From NCBI RefSeq assembly GCF_000284375.1, contig NC_017249.1, positions 5,620,001 through 5,684,000 of the forward strand: a DNA stretch of 64,000 bases, read 5' to 3'. This stretch comes from Bradyrhizobium japonicum USDA 6. GTDB taxonomy: Bacteria > Pseudomonadota > Alphaproteobacteria > Rhizobiales > Xanthobacteraceae. The notes under the pieces were generated by a model. That model was not told where the DNA came from and did not search any database. It saw nothing but the letters and a program-made list of their open reading frames with translations. Below, piece after piece: positions 59,266 through 64,000 of this stretch. The position numbers were made by a program, and so were the translations under genes. How positions within the stretch are numbered: position 1 is the stretch's first letter; every line of letters begins with the position of its first letter.

Positions 59266-60225
59266 ATGCCCGCACCGCTCGATCCCGTCATCGCCCAGAT
59301 CATTCCGCTGCTGCCGCTGCGCGATCCCACCACGATGACGCCACAGAGCGCGCGCGATGCCTTGCGCGCACTGGCTGCCTCGCGCGCGGAGGTGCCGCCG
59401 CCACCCGTCGACACTGTGCAGGATATCAAGGTGAAAGGCGGCGCCGGGCCGCTCGATGCACGTATCTATCGCGTCGGCCCCAATCCTGCGCCAACCGTGG
59501 TCTTCTTCCACGGCGGCGGCTGGGTCGCGGGCGATCTCGAAACCCACGACCGGCAGGCGCGCAATCTCGCGATCGAAACCGGCGCGGTCGTCGTCTCCGT
59601 CGATTATCGGCGCCCGCCGGAAACGCGCTTTCCCGGCGCCTTCGAGGACGCGTTCGCCGCAGCAAGTGACATCTTCAACCGCGTCGCGGAATTTGGCAGC
59701 GATGCAAAGCGTCTCGGCGTTGCCGGCGACAGCGCCGGCGGCAATCTCGCAGCCGCCACCGCGATCGCCTGCCGCGACGCCGGCATCACGCTTGCGGCGC
59801 AACTGCTGGTCTATCCCGTGACCGACGTCGTCGGCCACTACGCCGACGCGCGGGAGAACGCGCGCTTTGCATCACGTGCCGAGAATGCCGAGGGCTACTT
59901 CCTCTCCCGCGCCGTGATGGAATGGTTTTGCGGCCACTACCTGGCCGATCCCGCTCACGCCGCCGACTGGCGAGCCTCGCCGCTGCGCGCGGAGCTCGCC
60001 GGCGTGGCGCCGGCCATCGTGGCCACCGCCTGGTTCGATCCGTTGCGCGACGAGGGCGCGGCCTATGCACGGGCGCTGGAGGCCGCCGGCGTCCGCGTCA
60101 AGCACCATGAGGGCCCCGGCCTGATCCACGGCTATTTCGGCCTTGGCGATGCTTCCGCGGCCGCGAAGGCCGAGGCACAGCGCGCACGGGCCGATTTCAA
60201 GACACTGCTCGCGCGCGGAATCTGA
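59266..60225 (+). CDS. Alpha/beta hydrolase, HSL-type esterase
   Basis: A 319-residue esterase of the hormone-sensitive-lipase family. Oxyanion motif VVFFHGGGWVAGD near 79-91; nucleophile LGVAGDSAGGNLAAATA near 150-166 (GDSAG); WFDPLRDEGAAYARALEAAG supplies the Asp; and GPGLIHGYFGL supplies the His. Soluble, cytoplasmic, short-acyl esters expected. Divergent from the nitroreductase, with about 100 bases between. Confidence 0.94.
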   Translation: MPAPLDPVIAQIIPLLPLRDPTTMTPQSARDALRALAASRAEVPPPPVDTVQDIKVKGGAGPLDARIYRVGPNPAPTVVFFHGGGWVAGDLETHDRQARNLAIETGAVVVSVDYRRPPETRFPGAFEDAFAAASDIFNRVAEFGSDAKRLGVAGDSAGGNLAAATAIACRDAGITLAAQLLVYPVTDVVGHYADARENARFASRAENAEGYFLSRAVMEWFCGHYLADPAHAADWRASPLRAELAGVAPAIVATAWFDPLRDEGAAYARALEAAGVRVKHHEGPGLIHGYFGLGDASAAAKAEAQRARADFKTLLARGI

Positions 60226-60341
60226 ACCGCAGATGAATGGAAAAATCCGCGATGCCGGTCCTGGCGCGCATTGATCCTGCTTGATTGCGCCACGATTCGC
60301 GGCTCCAATCCGCTCGGTAATCTTGTCCTAGGGAGACACCC

Positions 60342-60590
60342 ATGATGAAGCGGATTTTTCTCGCAGCGATCGTCGCCATCTTTGCGGCAGGCTCGGCCTT
60401 CGCGGAGGACACATGCGAGAGCAAGGCGGTCGGCAAGGACGGCAAGGCGCTCGCCGGCGCCGCCAAGACCTCATTCATGAAGAAGTGCAAGGCCGACACC
60501 TGCGCGCCCAAGGCCGTCAGCGCCGACGGCAAGCCGCTCGCCGGTGCCGCCAAGAACAGCTTCATGAAGAAGTGCGAAGTCGGCGCCTGA
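60342..60590 (+). CDS. PsiF-repeat small secreted protein
   Basis: An 82-residue protein. Signal peptide MMKRIFLAAIVAIFAAGSAF (cut near AFA-EDT), then two PsiF repeats: CESKAVGKDGKALAGAAKTS followed by FMKKCKADTC, and APKAVSADGKPLAGAAKNSF followed by MKKCEV. Each repeat has paired Cys. PsiF is named for phosphate-starvation induction in E. coli; its function is unknown. The start could be either of two adjacent ATGs. Confidence 0.92.
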   Translation: MMKRIFLAAIVAIFAAGSAFAEDTCESKAVGKDGKALAGAAKTSFMKKCKADTCAPKAVSADGKPLAGAAKNSFMKKCEVGA

Positions 60591-60912
60591 TCGCTGCTGG
60601 CTCGCCACTGCTACACGGACACTCAGCAACTCCGTCGTGCCCGGGCCTGCCCCGGGCATCCACATATGTGTGTCCGTGCGGCACAGATCAGATGGCCGAG
60701 CCGGGTCGAAAGCACGAACGTCCTCTGGTAACGTCGTCGTCGAGCCGTTCGAATTAACCACCAATTCGATCCAATTTTAATAAGACAACAACGCTGCTTG
60801 TTAGCGCAAGCCGCACAGATCAACGTGCGGGAATTGCCGTTTTCCGGATATCGGCGGGACCGGGAAAGTGACTTCGTCGAGTGCGATCGTCTTTCATTGG
60901 GAGCATCTCGCC
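60591..60912. other. Gap with a family D repeat fragment
   Basis: These 322 bases hold no gene. At about 60630-60690 lies CGTGCCCGGGCCTGCCCCGG followed by CATCCACATATGTGTGTCCG, related to the element at 37088-37205 and bounded by CACGGACAC and GTGTCCGTG in inverted orientation. The remainder (TTTTAATAAGAC near 60775) is AT-rich and probably carries the promoter of the PilZ gene. Confidence 0.5.
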
Positions 60913-61269
60913 ATGATCGAACGTCGTGCAATGAAGCGCATACCGATCAACCGGGCCGCGCGGCTATCGTTTGGTGAAATTCACGGGACTCATCCGTGCC
61001 TGGTGCGCGATATCAACGCCCTGGGTGCCCGCATTTCCACGCCGTACTACATATTTGCCGACGAGTTTGTGTTGTCGTTCGACGGCCATTCCGGAATTTT
61101 CTACTGCCGCGTCGTATGGAAAAAGGGCACGCTCTGCGGCGTCTCCTTTCTCCTGCGTCGTCGCTCGCCAAAAGCAGCGAACGATTCCGGCGCGCCCGCG
61201 GATGTGGTGCGACTTGATCGCCGGCTCGTGTGCCGCGGCGCGGTCTTCAGCTCGGACGTGTCGGCCTGA
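60913..61269 (+). CDS. PilZ domain protein
   Basis: A 118-residue PilZ protein. The N-terminal MIERRAMKRIPINRAARLSF carries the basic RRxxKR patch. CLVRDINALGARISTPYYIF replaces DxSxxG with DINALG, and RVVWKKGTLCGVSFLLRRRS is the closing strand. The C-terminal 40 residues are an Arg-rich extension. c-di-GMP binding is plausible but the second motif is imperfect. A broken fragment of a related gene lies 430 bases downstream. Confidence 0.85.
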   Translation: MIERRAMKRIPINRAARLSFGEIHGTHPCLVRDINALGARISTPYYIFADEFVLSFDGHSGIFYCRVVWKKGTLCGVSFLLRRRSPKAANDSGAPADVVRLDRRLVCRGAVFSSDVSA

Positions 61270-61372
61270 CTGCTCGCGCGCGCCACGATGCCATCGAATA
61301 GGTCCTGTCACTTCCGGTACCGGCTCCATGCGCCGGTCGGTGTCTGCTGTATCGCCGCTGTCGTCGGGCGCA

Positions 61373-61642
61373 TCAGTATGGGGCTGATGAACGCAAGCGG
61401 CCGGCTGATCGCCTCGGCTGCGGTCGCTGCCAATAGGGGTTCTCCACGCACATCGCGGCAAGTCCGATCGTCGTCGCTCGGCACTGATCCCACGACGTAT
61501 AAGCGCATTCGAAATAGGTGCTGCCACCCCACTCCCATCTCTGAAGGCACACGGGGTAGCTGGGATCGTAAGTTTGGGCTGTAGCCGAGGCGATCGCCAG
61601 GATCGCCGCACTGCCCAGGAATAGCCAACGGAGCATCCACAT
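61373..61642 (-). CDS. DUF3551 small secreted protein
   Basis: An 89-residue protein. Signal peptide MWMLRWLFLGSAAILAIASA; mature part TYDPSYPVCLQRWEWGGSTY then FECAYTSWDQCRATTIGLAA and MCVENPYWQRP, with four Cys in the same order as the paralogue at 25327-25605. ATG 61642 follows AGGAGG. It separates the intact PilZ gene from the PilZ fragment. Confidence 0.88.
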   Translation of the reverse strand: MWMLRWLFLGSAAILAIASATAQTYDPSYPVCLQRWEWGGSTYFECAYTSWDQCRATTIGLAAMCVENPYWQRPQPRRSAGRLRSSAPY

Positions 61643-61696
61643 CGCCGCCTCCTCCAAATGGATCATACAAGCTTTCCGGTTCGACCGCCGCTCATG

Positions 61697-61780
61697 TGGA
61701 GACAGGAGACGCCTTGCGACGCTTCGTGGCTCCTGCGTCGTCGCTCGACGAAAGCGGCGAACGAGTCCGTCGCGCCCACA
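61697..61780 (+). pseudogene. Fragment of a PilZ gene (C-terminal part)
   Basis: Translated in frame from TGG at 61697, the fragment reads WRQETPCDASWLLRRRSTKA then ANESVAPT. This parallels the intact PilZ protein at 60913-61269 (WKKGTLCGVSFLLRRRSPKA, ANDSGAP) at about two thirds of positions. Nothing upstream restores the rest of the domain. It is a leftover of a duplicated PilZ gene. Confidence 0.7.
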
Positions 61781-62379
61781 TCGGCACCTCTGCGCTCGCC
61801 CTCGGGCCGGCGGACATAGCTCATCCGATAAGTGGACCTGAGCCTTGCTCGGAAAGACCCTGCAGCCGCCATCCTGCAATATCACTGGTCTTTCCGCATT
61901 GCTCGCAATTCAGGTGAGAGCATCCCCAAGCTCGTCCCCGCTGAACGTTCTCGCGGGAGGCTTCACATCCGCAGCGCGGGCAAGCCAGTGCCGCGCACCC
62001 GCATCCAGGGCTTGCGAGCAAGAAGCTGGCGAAGTTCCATACGCGGTCGATGATCCTTCTGATCAATTTGGATTATCCAAAACGACGGCCCCGGATTTGG
62101 GTTGAGTGTGAGGTTCCGGGACCGTCATCGAGGCGCGGACCGCAGCCTACCCGCGCACTGCCAGTAACGTAGATGTCCGCGCGACGGACAATTGTCTTCT
62201 GGTACAATCCCACTGCGCGTCATCATGCCCGCTAGCAGGCATTGCGGTGCTCGGAGCCGATAGCCAATCCTGGCGCATCAGCGAAACGTCGATGCCTCTC
62301 AACCAGGTCCGCTTGATGGGCCGCAGGGCACTGGATCTCTCGCGCCGGACTCTTCGCATTTGCCCTGCAACGGAGACCC

Positions 62380-62393
62380 TTGATCTGGATCAA
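62380..62393 (+). promoter_or_regulatory. FixK/FNR-type box
   Basis: TTGATCTGGATCAA is a perfect 14-bp TTGA-N6-TCAA palindrome, the consensus for FixK2 in Bradyrhizobium. It lies 127 bp upstream of the DUF937 start at 62520. With the usual -41.5 placement the transcript would start near 62428, leaving a leader of about 90 nt. Confidence 0.7.
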
Positions 62394-62519
62394 AGAGTCG
62401 GACGGCCAATGCAATCTCAACTTGGGCGATAGGCGACGTTCGGAACCATCGACGTCTGTCACATCAAATTTGGGGATAGGGGGCGATCAACACACCTGCA
62501 ACGTAGTGGAGAGACCGCC

Positions 62520-63620
62520 ATGGCCGTCAATCTCATTTCAGCTGCACAACAGCTCCTGACCCCTGAAGTCATTGCGCAGATCGCCTCCTTTCTTGGGATG
62601 GACCGAGGCGCGGCGCAGAAGGCCGCAACAGCTGCCATCCCAACAATATTGGCCAGCCTGTCGGATCTGGTCGGAACCCCGGCCGGCGCCAATCAACTGT
62701 CAAAACTGCTGTCCCAACAGCAAGGCAGCAATCCCATGGATATGCTGCGCGACGCCGGCGCCCCGGACCTGGCTCAGATGGGTTCGAGCATGTTGTCCGG
62801 ACTGCTTGGAGGCCGAACCACGGACACCATGGCCCAGGCGATCGGCAAATTCGCGGGAACGGGCGATGGCGGCGGCAAGTCATTACTCGCCCTGGTCGGC
62901 CCCTTGGTCCTTGGTATGCTCAGCAAGCAGCAGCGTGACGCCGGGATGGATGCAAACGGACTGGCATCGCTTCTGCGCTCGCAGAAAGATCAGATCATGG
63001 CGGCGATTCCATCGGGCCTCAGTGATCAACTCGGCGCCGCGGGCCTGATCGACAAGGCGCGCAGTGGAATGGCCACGGCCGCCGCCACAGGGAGCCGGAT
63101 CGCCGGCGCCACTGGCGCGAGCCAGGCCGCGATGGCCGCCGGCCGGACGCAATGGCCATATTGGCTCGCCACGCTCGTTATCATTGCCGGACTTTCGATA
63201 TATGCGCTTCAGCGTCCGACCGAGCAGACGGTCGCGCAGAATACAAACGTTACGCGGCCCTCAGCCGGAACCGTGGGCATGGCGCCCGCGGATTTGACCG
63301 TTGACGGCGTGAATCTGGCGAACCAGGTCAATTCGTCCCTTGGTACGCTGAAGGCCCAACTGCCAACCATCACCGATCAAGCCAGCGCGCAGGCGGCCCT
63401 GCCGAAGATCAACGACGCCATCTCACAGCTGGATGGCATCACGGCGCGGGCGGCCAAGCTTTCTCCGGAAGGACGACGGGCGCTTGCCAAGCTGATCGTC
63501 GCGGCGGCGCCGGCCATCAATGAGATGTGCGACAAGATCTCCGCAACGCCGGCCGGTACGATCGCAAAGCCCGTGATCGACAATCTTCGTGCCAAGCTCG
63601 ACGAGTTGGCGAAAGTCTGA
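62520..63620 (+). CDS. DUF937 protein with a single membrane segment
   Basis: A 366-residue protein. DUF937 region: LISAAQQLLTPEVIAQIASF then LGMDRGAAQKAATAAIPTIL (about 4-45), and LLALVGPLVLGMLSKQQRDA near 121-140. A membrane segment (WPYWLATLVIIAGLSIYALQ) lies near 208-228. The C-terminal 130 residues are a helical domain (VNLANQVNSSLGTLKAQLPT). Probably an inner-membrane protein with a periplasmic C-terminus. The upstream FixK-type box suggests induction under low oxygen. GTGGAGA precedes the start. Confidence 0.88.
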   Translation: MAVNLISAAQQLLTPEVIAQIASFLGMDRGAAQKAATAAIPTILASLSDLVGTPAGANQLSKLLSQQQGSNPMDMLRDAGAPDLAQMGSSMLSGLLGGRTTDTMAQAIGKFAGTGDGGGKSLLALVGPLVLGMLSKQQRDAGMDANGLASLLRSQKDQIMAAIPSGLSDQLGAAGLIDKARSGMATAAATGSRIAGATGASQAAMAAGRTQWPYWLATLVIIAGLSIYALQRPTEQTVAQNTNVTRPSAGTVGMAPADLTVDGVNLANQVNSSLGTLKAQLPTITDQASAQAALPKINDAISQLDGITARAAKLSPEGRRALAKLIVAAAPAINEMCDKISATPAGTIAKPVIDNLRAKLDELAKV

Positions 63621-63707
63621 GACGTCCCACGCAATGAACTCGCCACACTGCAGCGACGGGAGGTGTTTCGCAGCCTCCCGTCCTGCAAGATGAAAGGAAA
63701 AGACTCC

Positions 63708-64000
63708 ATGGCCGACAAGACCAATTTCACCAAGGATGAATGGGCGCTCCTCCTGAGAAGCCCGATGAATGCGGGAATGGCCATTACGGCTGCAGAACCG
63801 AGCGGATTGTTTGGTCTTCTGAAGGAATCGTTTGCCGGCGGCACCGCGCTCGCTCGGGCGGCCACCGACCCCAATGCCACCCCCTGGTAAAGGCTGTGGT
63901 CGCCGACTTCCAGACGAGCGACGGCCGGGCCGCGGCTCATGACGGATTGAAAGCAGAACTCGGCAAGAGCACGCCGACCGAGATCAAGAGCAAGACGATC
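63708..64000 (+). pseudogene. Frameshifted or incomplete gene of a small helical protein family (runs off the right edge)
   Basis: The first frame starts at ATG 63708 (MADKTNFTKDEWALLLRSPM, then NAGMAITAAEPSGLFGLLKE) and stops at 63888-63890. Reading one base over from the C-run at 63880-63884 continues smoothly as LVKAVVADFQTSDGRAAAHD then GLKAELGKSTPTEIK to the window edge, with matching composition. One missing C explains the break: either a recent frameshift or a homopolymer sequencing error. I recall similar unbroken proteins in this group but cannot name a family. It lies 87 bases after the DUF937 gene. Confidence 0.75.

Larger units (their letters stand above)
61643..62519. other. Gene-poor region with a PilZ remnant, a possible zinc-ribbon ORF and a FixK box
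   Basis: This 877-base region has lower coding character than the rest. It holds a PilZ-gene fragment (61697-61780), a minus-strand ORF (61821-62066) with a Cys pattern like a double zinc ribbon (CPRCGCEASRENVQRG, CSHLNCEQCG) but only a TTG start without ribosome site, and a FixK-type site (62380-62393). Plus-strand ORFs near 62247-62432 show no recognisable product. Confidence 0.5.

Noticed and set aside
60750..60765. CtrA box near AATTAACCACCAATTCG
   Set aside because: Only one TTAA half-site; the second half reads TTCG.
61696..61917. Plus-strand ORF starting METGDALRRF
   Set aside because: Out of frame with the recognisable PilZ remnant and without ribosome site or homology pattern.
1..64000. 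tRNA or rRNA genes, CRISPR arrays, intact insertion sequences or phage genes
   Set aside because: Looked for cloverleaf/TTCGANTC arms, spaced direct repeats, transposase or integrase motifs and phage structural genes; none was convincing by eye.

Overview
The window reads as chromosomal DNA of an alphaproteobacterium of the Bradyrhizobium / Nitrobacteraceae group. This is inferred from gene content and style, not from a marker gene: high GC with strong third-position bias, a long class II ribonucleotide reductase (NrdJ), a phasin-like protein, MinCDE, small secreted DUF3551/PsiF/DUF6894 proteins, CtrA- and FixK-type DNA boxes, and several families of short palindromic interspersed repeats. 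No rRNA, tRNA, CRISPR array, prophage or intact insertion sequence was seen.

Layout. 1-362: start of an EamA transporter. 363-4951: probable NrdR-controlled promoter, an unusually long leader, nrdJ and its terminator. 5066-14270: mostly small, poorly characterised genes (phasin, coiled-coil and secreted proteins, a lytic transglycosylase, an FkbM methyltransferase, a TolA-like protein, a PilZ-HTH fusion), tandem microrepeats, and a small secreted-protein gene with a decayed second copy about 4.5 kb away. 14586-24919: PhnA/YjdM, a glyoxalase-fold protein, a second EamA transporter, an Ada-type repair regulator, a Flp pilin, an M15-like peptidase, PdxY, PaiB, a TetR/O-methyltransferase divergent pair, an SMR-TetR operon and a small cytochrome c. 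25008-34909: small secreted proteins, an aromatic-ring hydroxylase with a divergent MarR regulator, an L,D-transpeptidase and an SDR. 35122-37002: minCDE behind a perfect CtrA-type box. 37336-41455: panB and two tandem DUF1254 proteins. 41585-47911: an NMT1/THI5-type ABC transporter interleaved with a TetR regulator, an oxidoreductase, a GNAT and an aldolase-family enzyme. 48093-61642: an orphan TRAP binding protein, a DUF2778 protein, a chemoreceptor, an FMN reductase, an AraC regulator, a DUF2336-PilZ-HD-GYP operon, a nitroreductase, an esterase and a third PilZ protein. 62380-64000: a FixK-type box, a DUF937 protein and a frameshifted gene that runs off the end.

How the genes fit together. 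The most coherent candidate for an undescribed system is 41585-47911: import (binding protein, permease, ATPase) plus three enzymes, with matching ACCA-nn-TGGT-type palindromes, the arrangement known for the pyrimidine regulator RutR, at both promoters. A second theme is c-di-GMP signalling (three PilZ proteins, one HD-GYP, one chemoreceptor). A third is envelope remodelling (SLT, M15, two YkuD-type proteins, MinCDE). Local regulation is unusually legible: self-complementary operators lie beside four TetR/MarR genes, CtrA-type boxes precede three genes and a FixK-type box precedes one.
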